The notes beneath the pieces were generated by a model, which made no database searches, was not told where the DNA came from, and saw nothing but the letters and a program-made list of their open reading frames with translations. The position numbers and the translations under genes were made by a program. This document shows positions 1 to 8,616 of a stretch of 64,000 nucleotides of DNA, piece by piece; position 1 is the stretch's first letter; every line of letters starts with the position of its first letter. The DNA is from an uncultured Bacteroidales bacterium. Lineage in GTDB: Bacteria > Bacteroidota > Bacteroidia > Bacteroidales > UBA932. Where the stretch lies: contig CAMJBH010000005.1 of NCBI GenBank assembly GCA_946403855.1, forward strand, positions 1-64,000. The letters are read 5' to 3'.

Positions 1-2
1 AC

Positions 3-2261
3 AACTGGCTGGATCCCGACAACTACCCCATCGTCAACTGGAAGCAGCACGCCCTTAACGGCAGCGGCCTGATGCATCAGCACAACCTGAGCCTGAGCGC
101 CACTTCTGGCAAGATACGCACCCTCACCAGCCTCGGCTACCTCGACCAGAGGGGCATTGTCAAGAGCGCCGACTTCAAGCGCTACAACTTCCGCAACAAC
201 ATGAACGTGGACATAAACGACAAACTGTCCATGCGCTTCGACCTGTCCGGAAGTTACGGCCTGCGGCACTATCACCCCAACCAGAGCGGCTTCTTCAACA
301 TGATGAACGCCCGCGACCCTCTGTTCCTGGCAAAATGGTCTAACGGCACCTACGCCCCGTTCACCGGCGGTACGGTCAACCCCCTGCCCATGATGGACCT
401 GGGCGTGGGCGGACAGGTAACCAGCGAGACCTTCCGCCTGGCCGGAGCACTGGCCCTGAGCTACAAGCCCTGGAAATGGCTCACCCTTGAAGGCACCCTC
501 GCCCCCCGCATCACCCAGAGCGAGACACATACCTTCCATGACCTTGTCACCTATTATTCAGATGCTTACGGAACCGTGTCCCCCATCAAGAACCGGGAAT
601 ACAACTCCCTGCGCGAGAGCATCAGCCGCACCATCTACGGCAACTATCTCTTTACGGCCAAGGCACACCACAACTTTGCCAGGGCACACGATGTGACGCT
701 GCTTGCCGGCGCTTCCTACGAAGACATGGACAACCGCACCCTGGGAGCCTACAGGCGTGATTTCCAGTATCCCCAGTACCACACCATCAATGCCGGCGCC
801 GACAACGAGCTCAAGGAGAACAGCGGAGCCGAATACCAGTGGGCGCTGGCCTCCTTCTTCGGCAGGTTGAACTACAACTTCAAGGAGCGCTACCTCTTTG
901 AAGCCAATATCCGCTTCGACGGTTCCTCCCGCTTTGCCAAAGGGCACAGGTGGGGCATCTTCCCGTCCGCATCCGCTGCATGGCGAATCACCGAGGAGCC
1001 CTGGATGCAGGGCATTCGGAACAACGTCAACGAACTCAAGATCCGCGCCTCCTACGGACAGCTGGGAAACCAGAACATCGGAGATGACTATTATCCTACA
1101 ATCCAGAGGCTTACGATTTCCAGCATCTCGGCCAACGACATTATCTATCCCATCGTGGGCCTGAACAACCTGGCCAACGAGGATATTACCTGGGAGACCT
1201 CCGAAATGTTCGACGTGGGTATCGACGGAACCTTCTTCGACAAGCTTACCCTTACCGCCGACTGGTACTACAAGACCACCTACGGCATCCTTATGGAGCT
1301 TGACATCCCCGCCAGCATAGGCCTCAACGCACCGTTCCAGAATGCCGGCACCGTCCGCAACGTGGGCTGGGAAGTGGGCGTGGGTTACCACGACCGCAAG
1401 GGCGACTGGAGCTGGGGCGTGGACGCCAACCTCAGCGACGTAATCAACCAGATCATAGACATGAAGAGCACCGCATCCGGAGAGCTGCTGCGCAACGAAG
1501 AGGGCTACGCCATCAAATCTATCTACGGTCTGAAGTGCATAGGCATGGCCCGCAGCCAGGAAGAGGCCGACCAGGTCAACGCCACCTGCCCGCAGTACGG
1601 CATGGAGACCAAACCCGGCGACCTTATCTATGAAGACGTGGCCGGCGACTTCAAGGTGGACGAAAACGGGGAATACGTCCTCGACGCCAAGGGCAACAAG
1701 ATTCCCGCCCCTGACGGCAAGATCGACGACCAGGACCGCCAGATCATCGGCAGCACCATCCCCCGCTACACCTTCGGAACCACTCTGAGCATAGGCTGGA
1801 AGGGCTTCAACCTCAGCGCCCAGTTCCAGGGCGTAGGCAAGCTGAACGCCTACCTCAACGGCTACTACACCCAGCCCTGCGTACAGGGCGGTACCTTCCG
1901 CACCGAGCACCTGGACCGCTGGACTCCCGATACCCCCGACGGGCACTTCCCCCGCCTGAGCTACGCCAGCGAGCTGAGCAAGAAGAATTCAAGCTTCTGG
2001 ATGGCGGACGCCGCGTACTGCCGTCTCAAGAACCTGCAGTTCAGCTACACCTTCCCCAAGAAGTTGATGAAGAAAGCCAAGATCAGCAACCTGACGCTCT
2101 TCGCCAACGCCACCAACCTCTTCACCCTCACCAAATACTGGCAGGGTTACGACCCGGAGAACATGTTCACCACCAGCGGCGACGGCGTACAGGCCGGAGC
2201 TACTGCCACGAACTACCCTCTGGTATCTACCTATACATTCGGAGTGGACATTAAATTCTAA
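3..2261 (+). CDS. SusC/RagA-family TonB-dependent outer-membrane transporter (3' part)
   Basis: This is the C-terminal ~750 residues of a SusC-like protein; the reading frame is open to the left edge, so the signal peptide, carboxypeptidase-like domain and plug lie outside the window. SusC proteins form the outer-membrane barrel that imports glycan fragments with TonB energy. Family features visible are the early ALNGSG and LSATSG segments, many alternating aromatic beta strands, the late FANATNLFTLTKYWQGYDPE segment and a C-terminal TFGVDIKF ending, typical of an outer-membrane barrel. The SusD partner starts 5 bp downstream, so the two form the usual pair. The substrate cannot be read from this protein alone; the neighbouring uronate and glycosidase genes suggest a uronic-acid-containing glycan, which is inference. 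Confidence 0.95.
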   Translation, partial: NWLDPDNYPIVNWKQHALNGSGLMHQHNLSLSATSGKIRTLTSLGYLDQRGIVKSADFKRYNFRNNMNVDINDKLSMRFDLSGSYGLRHYHPNQSGFFNMMNARDPLFLAKWSNGTYAPFTGGTVNPLPMMDLGVGGQVTSETFRLAGALALSYKPWKWLTLEGTLAPRITQSETHTFHDLVTYYSDAYGTVSPIKNREYNSLRESISRTIYGNYLFTAKAHHNFARAHDVTLLAGASYEDMDNRTLGAYRRDFQYPQYHTINAGADNELKENSGAEYQWALASFFGRLNYNFKERYLFEANIRFDGSSRFAKGHRWGIFPSASAAWRITEEPWMQGIRNNVNELKIRASYGQLGNQNIGDDYYPTIQRLTISSISANDIIYPIVGLNNLANEDITWETSEMFDVGIDGTFFDKLTLTADWYYKTTYGILMELDIPASIGLNAPFQNAGTVRNVGWEVGVGYHDRKGDWSWGVDANLSDVINQIIDMKSTASGELLRNEEGYAIKSIYGLKCIGMARSQEEADQVNATCPQYGMETKPGDLIYEDVAGDFKVDENGEYVLDAKGNKIPAPDGKIDDQDRQIIGSTIPRYTFGTTLSIGWKGFNLSAQFQGVGKLNAYLNGYYTQPCVQGGTFRTEHLDRWTPDTPDGHFPRLSYASELSKKNSSFWMADAAYCRLKNLQFSYTFPKKLMKKAKISNLTLFANATNLFTLTKYWQGYDPENMFTTSGDGVQAGATATNYPLVSTYTFGVDIKF

Positions 2262-2266
2262 GCGTC

Positions 2267-4069
2267 ATGAAAAAGTACATCATATTGATTCTTGCATCGG
2301 TACTTGCGCTTGCATCCTGCGAAAAAGCCCTGGAGCGCTACCCGCTCAACGGTCCGTCCACCGGAACATTCCCCGCAAGCGAGGAGGAAGCCCTGGCCGG
2401 AGTCCTGGTAAGCTATAAGAACCTTGCAAACTCGGTTAGCCAGTACTGTCCGTATCCCTGGCGTTTCGTGGACAACCTCACCGACATAGGAACCACCCGT
2501 ATCGGCCTGAGCAGCTGGAACCTGCTCGTGACCTCCACGGCCACGCAGACCACCAGCGCCGCAACCATCATGTACACCAGGATTTACAAGACGGCCGGCC
2601 GTATCCATCTGGTGCTCGACAACCTGGACAACATCAAGGACAAGATGTCGGAAGAGACTTACATGCAGTTCAAGGCGGAACTGCTGAGCCTCAGGGCCCT
2701 GGTTTACGACATGGGCTGCCAGTTCTACGGCGACATTCCCTTCATCGACCACTGCCTGACCCTCACCGATTACGAGTACCCTCGCGTTCCCAGGGAGCAG
2801 GTCATCGACCGCATCCTCAACGACATGGACGACGACCTGCTGAACTATCTCCCGGTGCGCTGGGACAAGAACACATGGGGCACCGCCCGCCTGGGCAGGG
2901 CTGCCGCCTATACCCTCAAGGCACGCATCTGCCTTAACTGGGGACGTTTCGAGGAGGCGGCAAAATACTCCCGCATAGCCATGGAACTCGCCGAGGGCGT
3001 GTACAAGCTGGAGCCCCTGGACTGCACCTACTATCCCAATGCAGCCACGGAGGGAGAGCCTTCCGCCGCCAATCTGTACGGCTATGAAGGCGAGAAGAGC
3101 GACGAGTGGATGTGGGGCATACAGTTCAACAAACTGGCCGCATCCAACACTCACGCAATGGTTTACACCTACTCCTCCCGAGTCCATAACGGCGCTGCCG
3201 GATGCGGTCCTTCCCAGGCCCTGATGGACACCTTCCAGTGTACCGACGGCAAGTCCATCACCGAATCCAAGCTGTACAACTGGCAGGACCCGTGGAACCA
3301 CCGCGACCCTCGCCTGGACCTGTACTGCCTGAGGCCCGATACCCGCTACAACGGAGTGGAATACACCACCAACCCCAATGCCAAGCAGGTCCGCGACTAC
3401 AACACCGGAGCCATGGTCAACAACAACGACGTCTATGGCAACAAGAGCGAGTACGGCCCCAACGGCACCAAGGGCCCCGGTGGCTACCTGTGGCGCAAAT
3501 TCGGCGATCCGGCCTACTACGGTGCCACCCTCACCAACACCTATGAGGACGACCTGGACGTGTGCATAATGCGTTACGCCGAGCTACTGCTCATCGACGC
3601 CGAAGCCAATATCGAGTGGGACGGCGGCGACCTCAAACGCGCACAGAACGACATCAACCAGGTGCGTCAGAGGGTAAAGATGCCGAAGATTACTACCCTG
3701 GACCGCGCCGAACTCCGCAGCGCCCTGCGTTACGAGCGCACCGTTGAACTGTGCGACGAGGGCTTCCGCTGGTTCGACATACGCCGCTGGAAAATGTCCG
3801 ACGGCCGCGCACTTGCGGAAAAGGTCATGAACGGTCCCCAGTACGCTCCCGGCTTCAAGGACATCATTTCCAACGCAAAGCCTACAATTGACGAGAACTG
3901 GACGGTCAGCTACAACACTTCCGACACCTGGGACGGCAAGGCTTTCAACCTCCGCACCCTCATCAATCTGTACTATCAGCCCGGCAAAGACGAGCTCTGG
4001 CCGCTTCCCGACAGGGAAATCCGCACCAACTCCGCCATCGGCCAGGAGAACCAGAACCCCGGATATTAA
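2267..4069 (+). CDS. SusD/RagB-family glycan-binding lipoprotein
   Basis: A 600-aa SusD-like surface lipoprotein that caps the SusC barrel and binds the glycan. The N-terminus is a type II signal with a lipobox around residues 14-18 (ALASC). The SusD fold is recognisable from the TPR-like helices in the first half, an LLIDAEANIEW helix and the C-terminal segment LRYERTVELCDEGFRWFDI followed by RRW, which is close to the family signature. The length is slightly above the usual 500-580 aa. The start is 5 bp after the SusC stop, implying co-transcription and coupled translation. Confidence 0.95.
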   Translation: MKKYIILILASVLALASCEKALERYPLNGPSTGTFPASEEEALAGVLVSYKNLANSVSQYCPYPWRFVDNLTDIGTTRIGLSSWNLLVTSTATQTTSAATIMYTRIYKTAGRIHLVLDNLDNIKDKMSEETYMQFKAELLSLRALVYDMGCQFYGDIPFIDHCLTLTDYEYPRVPREQVIDRILNDMDDDLLNYLPVRWDKNTWGTARLGRAAAYTLKARICLNWGRFEEAAKYSRIAMELAEGVYKLEPLDCTYYPNAATEGEPSAANLYGYEGEKSDEWMWGIQFNKLAASNTHAMVYTYSSRVHNGAAGCGPSQALMDTFQCTDGKSITESKLYNWQDPWNHRDPRLDLYCLRPDTRYNGVEYTTNPNAKQVRDYNTGAMVNNNDVYGNKSEYGPNGTKGPGGYLWRKFGDPAYYGATLTNTYEDDLDVCIMRYAELLLIDAEANIEWDGGDLKRAQNDINQVRQRVKMPKITTLDRAELRSALRYERTVELCDEGFRWFDIRRWKMSDGRALAEKVMNGPQYAPGFKDIISNAKPTIDENWTVSYNTSDTWDGKAFNLRTLINLYYQPGKDELWPLPDREIRTNSAIGQENQNPGY

Positions 4070-4081
4070 TATCACTGAAGT

Positions 4082-6019
4082 ATGAAAAGAAGTATCATAT
4101 TTATCGCTGCAGCAGCCATGCTCATCGCCGGCTGCAAGGACTACAGCTACGAAACATGGACTCCTGACGAAACCTTGTCCCGCACCGGCGAGGTGAGCCT
4201 CCTGGCCAACTTCGAGAACCTGCAGACCAAGGTATTCATGGACGAGAAGGGGCACGGAACCTGGGAGGGGGCCGACGAAATTGCGGTCGCCTGCTCCGAC
4301 GGCAGCCTCGTCACCTTCAAGCTGGACGGCACGGGCGACACCAAGCGCGCCGTGTTCAAGGGCACAATACCTTCCGGCAAGCAATTGGGACAGGTGGCCG
4401 TTTATCCCGCCTCCGCCGCTCTCAGCATGTCCGGCTCCGACCTCACCCTCAAGCTCAATGACACCATTGACGCCGCCGTTTCTTCCACCTATCCCGGCGT
4501 GCTCGTGGGAGCTATCGAAGATACCTGGGAGGTGAATTTCAAGCAGGCAGTAGGCTTCCTCAACATGGCCATAGGGAACTTCCCCGCCGAGGCTACAAAG
4601 ATAATTCTCTCCAGCCCCGAGGGAGCCCTGAGCGGCACATTCAAGGCGCCCGTCGGGAGAATTCTGGACAGCGGCCTCAAGCCCTCTGATGCCGTGAGCG
4701 GCAGCGACATTACCCTTAATGTAAAATCCTCCGGCAAAACGGTTTACGCCCTGGTTCCCGTGCCTGTGGCCGACTACGCCGCCATCAATGCCAGCCTTCT
4801 GAACAACAAGGGCGAGATCGTAGTGGAACAGCCCCTGAGCGACTATACCACTGGTATTTCGAGGGCCGAGCTGCACTCCATGAACATCGAGTGCGCCGAT
4901 GTCGCCGCTCCTCCCTGCCGCATCAACATAGGCGGCGAGCGTACCGTAATGAAAGAGTCTTCCACCGGCGTGTTCGAGGGTGAGTTCGAAGTTCCCGCCA
5001 CCACCTCGTTCTATGTCGAGCTGGACGGCGAGGCCTACGGATTCGCCACATTCTCGGGAGCCGGCGGCCTTGGAACCATCAGCTCAGACGCTTCCGCGCT
5101 TCCCGTAGCCAAAATCAAGGCGTCAGGCAAGAGCAAGCGGAGCTACTACGTAAAGAGGGCCATCGGCACCATGGTGAGCTCTTCCGTAGCTGACAATCCC
5201 TTCTCCATCAACCTGGAGAGCCCCGGCAAGATTCACGTAGTCATCGACAACAGCGAGCCTTCGTCCCCCAAATACAGGATCAACCTTATGCAGGAGGCAG
5301 ACCCGGCTGTCATCTTCCACGAAGATTTTGACCTTTGCACGCTCGGAGGCGACTACCTGGCTCCTGCCGACGGAAACGGGCAGAAAGCGGATGCCTATGA
5401 CGGATATCTGCCCTCAACCAGCACAGTCACCCAGAATAACGGTGCATTTACTTTCGACTACCCTGTCGACGTGTCCACGGCACCCGAAGCCAAGCCTGAA
5501 TACATGCAGGCCTATGGTTTCCAGGACTGGGTGTTCGAGTATGCGGCCGAGCGCCCGGGCGGACTGCAGCTCTGCGCCGGAGCCATCGCCGGAGCCATGA
5601 CTACCCCTGCGTTCAGCAGCATAGAGGGAAGTGCCGACGCGGTCATCGAAATTGAAATCGCACGTTTCTCGACGTCTTCCACCGACCCGGTATTCGTCAT
5701 ACTCGAGAATGGCGGAAGCTTCACTTCCGGCACTATAACCCGCGATGCCTATGTCGCAGCCAGCCAGGCCGGAACGTCCTTCCCCGAAGCCACTTCAGCA
5801 CTGGGCAGTTTCGAGGATGGCGGCACTACACTGAGGCTCGAGGACAACGACTACTTCCCCCATTCCTGGAACAACGCCGACATCGACAAGCCCATTTCGC
5901 ACATAAGGCTTGAAGCCAGCGGCCTTACAAGTGCAACCAAGCTCAAGATCGACTGTCCCAAGGGTGCCAAGAACGCCCCGCGTATTTTCGTGTTCGACAT
6001 AAAAGTTACCAAGAAATGA
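4082..6019 (+). CDS. Surface lipoprotein with fimbrillin-like N-terminal domain
   Basis: A 645-aa lipoprotein (signal ending LIAGC at about residue 18). Residues ~30-270 resemble the Bacteroidales fimbrillin-like domain: a 'GTWEGADEIAV' strand, then a 'QVAVYPASAAL' strand, matching three other genes nearby (8617, 10581 and 12497 starts). The middle and C-terminal parts look like beta-sandwich modules (starting 'IFHEDFDLCTLGGDY') of the kind found in glycan-binding lipoproteins. Its position directly after SusCD, 12 bp downstream, is that of SusE/F-type surface glycan-binding proteins, so that role is likely but not shown by sequence. Its stop overlaps the next start (ATGA). Confidence 0.75.
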   Translation: MKRSIIFIAAAAMLIAGCKDYSYETWTPDETLSRTGEVSLLANFENLQTKVFMDEKGHGTWEGADEIAVACSDGSLVTFKLDGTGDTKRAVFKGTIPSGKQLGQVAVYPASAALSMSGSDLTLKLNDTIDAAVSSTYPGVLVGAIEDTWEVNFKQAVGFLNMAIGNFPAEATKIILSSPEGALSGTFKAPVGRILDSGLKPSDAVSGSDITLNVKSSGKTVYALVPVPVADYAAINASLLNNKGEIVVEQPLSDYTTGISRAELHSMNIECADVAAPPCRINIGGERTVMKESSTGVFEGEFEVPATTSFYVELDGEAYGFATFSGAGGLGTISSDASALPVAKIKASGKSKRSYYVKRAIGTMVSSSVADNPFSINLESPGKIHVVIDNSEPSSPKYRINLMQEADPAVIFHEDFDLCTLGGDYLAPADGNGQKADAYDGYLPSTSTVTQNNGAFTFDYPVDVSTAPEAKPEYMQAYGFQDWVFEYAAERPGGLQLCAGAIAGAMTTPAFSSIEGSADAVIEIEIARFSTSSTDPVFVILENGGSFTSGTITRDAYVAASQAGTSFPEATSALGSFEDGGTTLRLEDNDYFPHSWNNADIDKPISHIRLEASGLTSATKLKIDCPKGAKNAPRIFVFDIKVTKK

Positions 6020-7194
6020 TAAAGCTGTTGGTTTCCGTTCTGGCTTCAGCCGTTGTCGCAGGTACCCCCCTGCCCCCGTGGCAGGAGGGGTATCTCGACA
6101 TTCATGCTATCAATTCTGGCCGCGGAGAGTGCACCTTTTTCGTGTTGCCCGACGGCACCACCATGCTGGTAGACGCCGGAGAATGGATTAACTGGAAATC
6201 AAAAAGATACCCCAGTGTGCCGCCTAAGCCCTCGGCCGATGTGCGTCCCTGCGAGGTCTATGCCCGATATATCCGGCATTTCATGCCCCGCAAGTCCAAA
6301 GGCGCCCTTGACTATGCCCTCATAACCCATTATCACATGGACCATTTCGGCACGGAAGAAGAGGGCATGGAAGTCGAGCCGGAGGGAGGCTATGTGCTCA
6401 CCGGCATTGCGGCCCTGCAGAAGGAGATTCCCATCCGCACGCTGATAGACCGCTCATATCCTGAATACGAGAGCATCTGGCTGCCGTCCAGCTCGCACAG
6501 CACATTCTATCCCAAATTCGTGCGCTACGCCACCGCCCACGACGGCATGAAGGCCGAGAGCATGAAGGTCGGGGATACAGGACAGATGCGCCTCCGCCAC
6601 CAGCCCTGCCGCTACAGGAATTTCAAAATCACCAACTACGCCGCCAGCGGAATCGTGTGGGACGGCACCAAGAAGGTCAACGTGTACGAGGGCAAAGACA
6701 TGAAAGAAAACGGCGCTTCGTGCTGTTTCCTGCTGAGCTACGGAGACTTTGACTACTACACCGGAGGCGACGCCGGCGGCAACGGCGCCGTGGCGTATCC
6801 GGTGGCACGCGCCATCGGCAGGCCCATCGAGGCCATGAAGGCAGACCACCATTTCTCGTATCACTGCATGAAAGACGAGACCATGGGCATCTACCGGCCT
6901 CAGGTGGTCGTGACGCAGGTGTTCTCGGTTAGGGAAATCCAGCCCGACGTAGAGACTCTCACCCACCTTCTGAAAGATAACCCGCTGGGGCTCCGGACCA
7001 AGTATTATTTTACAAACCTTGGGGAGGAGCAGAGAAACCTGCATAAAGACTTGTACGACAAAGCTTCAGGCATAGGCGGGCACGTGGTAATACGCGTTAT
7101 GCCCGGCGGGAAAGAATACTACGTCATTATGCTTGACGATACCAATTTTGATTATACTGTAAAATCTGTTGACGGACCTTTCAAATGCAAATGA
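6016..7194 (+). CDS. Secreted ComEC-like metallo-beta-lactamase-fold hydrolase
   Basis: A 392-aa protein with an N-terminal signal peptide (MIKLLVSVLASAVVAG) and a metallo-beta-lactamase fold. The metal motif HxHxDH is intact at H105, H107, D109 and H110 (THYHMDHFG). A 'GGDAGGN' segment and 'MKADHHFSYH' provide further ligands as in ComEC/Rec2-type domains. The opening 'DIHAINSGRGECTFF' replaces the DVGQGDA motif of ComEC. The protein ends DGPFKCK, and the same kind of ending occurs in the two paralogues at 7191 and 12497. It overlaps both neighbours by ATGA junctions, so it is translationally coupled. The substrate is unknown; ComEC relatives act on nucleic acids, but a periplasmic or surface enzyme in a glycan locus may act on another phosphodiester or ester. 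Confidence 0.8.
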   Translation: MIKLLVSVLASAVVAGTPLPPWQEGYLDIHAINSGRGECTFFVLPDGTTMLVDAGEWINWKSKRYPSVPPKPSADVRPCEVYARYIRHFMPRKSKGALDYALITHYHMDHFGTEEEGMEVEPEGGYVLTGIAALQKEIPIRTLIDRSYPEYESIWLPSSSHSTFYPKFVRYATAHDGMKAESMKVGDTGQMRLRHQPCRYRNFKITNYAASGIVWDGTKKVNVYEGKDMKENGASCCFLLSYGDFDYYTGGDAGGNGAVAYPVARAIGRPIEAMKADHHFSYHCMKDETMGIYRPQVVVTQVFSVREIQPDVETLTHLLKDNPLGLRTKYYFTNLGEEQRNLHKDLYDKASGIGGHVVIRVMPGGKEYYVIMLDDTNFDYTVKSVDGPFKCK

Positions 7195-8462
7195 GAAAGC
7201 TATATTCATTAGTTTTGGCCGCACTGGCTCTCGCAGCCTGCGGCCAGAAGCCTGACCAGGGCGGAGAGACTTCCAAGCCCTCGTCAAAGGCACCGGACGA
7301 GGCCGCAGTCGGCGATGTCCTGCCCGCCTGGCAGGAAGGCTGGCTGGACATCCACGCCATCAGCACTGGCCGCGGCGAGTGCACCTTCTTCATGATGCCC
7401 GACGGCACCTCCATGATAATCGACGCCGGCGAGGTGGTGACTTCCACCACGTCCCCCGTATCGGTTACCCAAAGGCCCAACAGCAACACCAGGGCGTATT
7501 TCACGCAGTCGCGCTACATGAAGCACTTCCTGGAGGCCACGGGACGCAATTATCTGGACTATGCCGTAATGAGCCATTTCCACATCGACCATTTCGGCAC
7601 GCCCAAGGGCAAGGGCTTCATTGTGAGTTCCGAGGGCTATACCCAGACTGGCATGATGGCCCTGTACACTACCTTGCCGTACAAGAAGCTGATCGACCGC
7701 GCCTGGAGCGCCGACGACCCGGAATATGAGTTTGTCAAGACCAGCGCAACCAGCTACAGCGCCAGCATGCATGGGGACTACACCAACTTCGTCAAGTATG
7801 CCACCTCCAAGAAGGGACTCGTGATGGAACGTTTCGAGGCAGGCACCGACAAGCAGATCACCCTCTGCTACAATGCCGCCAAGTACCCTTCTTTCAAGAT
7901 ATTCAATTACGGAGTCAACGGCGAATACTGGAATGGCAGCGCCATTGTTGACGCCTACGGCAGCAGCGCCCCCTACGAAAACGGCGCCTGCTGCATCAGC
8001 CTCATCAGCTATGGCAAGTTCGACTACTACACTGCCGGCGACGCTGGCGGCAACACCAAGATGGCCGTACCCGTGGCAAAAGTGATAGGAAGGCCGATAG
8101 AGGCAATGAAGGCCGACCATCATATGTCGGTAAACTGTCTGCCCAAGGCCCAGATGAGCATACTCAAGCCCAAGGTGATAGTGACCCAGAGTTTTGCACG
8201 CCGCACCGACCAGCCTATGCTTGAAACCATAAAGGACCTGCTGGACGGCGCCTACTACGACACCGGGGTGTCGCTTTACTTTACTGGAGTTGACGACGTC
8301 ATAACTACGCCCAACAAAGACCTTTACGGCCACTGCCACGTCAACGGCCACGTGGTTATCCGCGTAGCCCCGGGCGGGGACCGCTTCTGGGTTTTCCAGC
8401 TTGACGACACCAATACTTTATACAAAATCAAATCGGTTGAAGGTCCCTTTAACTGCGAATAA
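7191..8462 (+). CDS. ComEC-like metallo-beta-lactamase-fold lipoprotein
   Basis: A 423-aa paralogue of the preceding gene. The start at 7191 overlaps the upstream stop by ATGA and gives a clean lipoprotein signal (lipobox LAAC at about residue 17); an ATG six bases earlier is possible. The HxHxDH motif is present at H129, H131, D133 and H134 (SHFHIDHFG), with later 'AGDAGGN' and 'MKADHHMS' motifs. The start of the domain (DIHAISTGRGECTFF) and the ending (EGPFNCE) match the paralogues closely. A linker rich in Pro, Ser and Lys separates the lipid anchor from the enzyme, so it probably projects from a membrane surface. The substrate is unknown. Confidence 0.8.
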   Translation: MRKLYSLVLAALALAACGQKPDQGGETSKPSSKAPDEAAVGDVLPAWQEGWLDIHAISTGRGECTFFMMPDGTSMIIDAGEVVTSTTSPVSVTQRPNSNTRAYFTQSRYMKHFLEATGRNYLDYAVMSHFHIDHFGTPKGKGFIVSSEGYTQTGMMALYTTLPYKKLIDRAWSADDPEYEFVKTSATSYSASMHGDYTNFVKYATSKKGLVMERFEAGTDKQITLCYNAAKYPSFKIFNYGVNGEYWNGSAIVDAYGSSAPYENGACCISLISYGKFDYYTAGDAGGNTKMAVPVAKVIGRPIEAMKADHHMSVNCLPKAQMSILKPKVIVTQSFARRTDQPMLETIKDLLDGAYYDTGVSLYFTGVDDVITTPNKDLYGHCHVNGHVVIRVAPGGDRFWVFQLDDTNTLYKIKSVEGPFNCE

Positions 8463-8480
8463 TTTTTTGTTTAACCACAT

Positions 8481-8612
8481 ATGAACGGAATTAATTACAA
8501 AGCTCCTCAGATTTGCTCTGTGCAAGAGAATGCAGCGGAGATCATCTGCACATCCAATGTCGACGATATGCAATATCGCGACGGCGAGTGGGATTCCGAC
8601 CTAACTTTCTAA
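8481..8612 (+). CDS. Small conserved peptide (43 aa) preceding a surface lipoprotein
   Basis: A 43-codon gene too short for routine callers, lying in the gap between two larger genes and ending 4 bp before the next start. It has no signal peptide. Its sequence shares a pattern with the second small gene at 10442: Tyr-x-x-Pro near the start, then ENA-x-x-(I/L)-C-x-SNV in the middle, then G-x-W-D near the end. Two independent copies in the same position before related lipoprotein genes argue that it is real. Small Bacteroidales peptides of this general type, beginning with a Y/P segment and containing a central Cys, often accompany secreted-protein genes, but no function is established that I can name. 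Confidence 0.6.
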   Translation: MNGINYKAPQICSVQENAAEIICTSNVDDMQYRDGEWDSDLTF

Positions 8613-8616
8613 TGTT

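Noticed and set aside
558..1946. A 462-codon minus-strand frame opposite SusC
   Set aside because: Antisense shadow of a clear SusC coding region with no recognisable motif.
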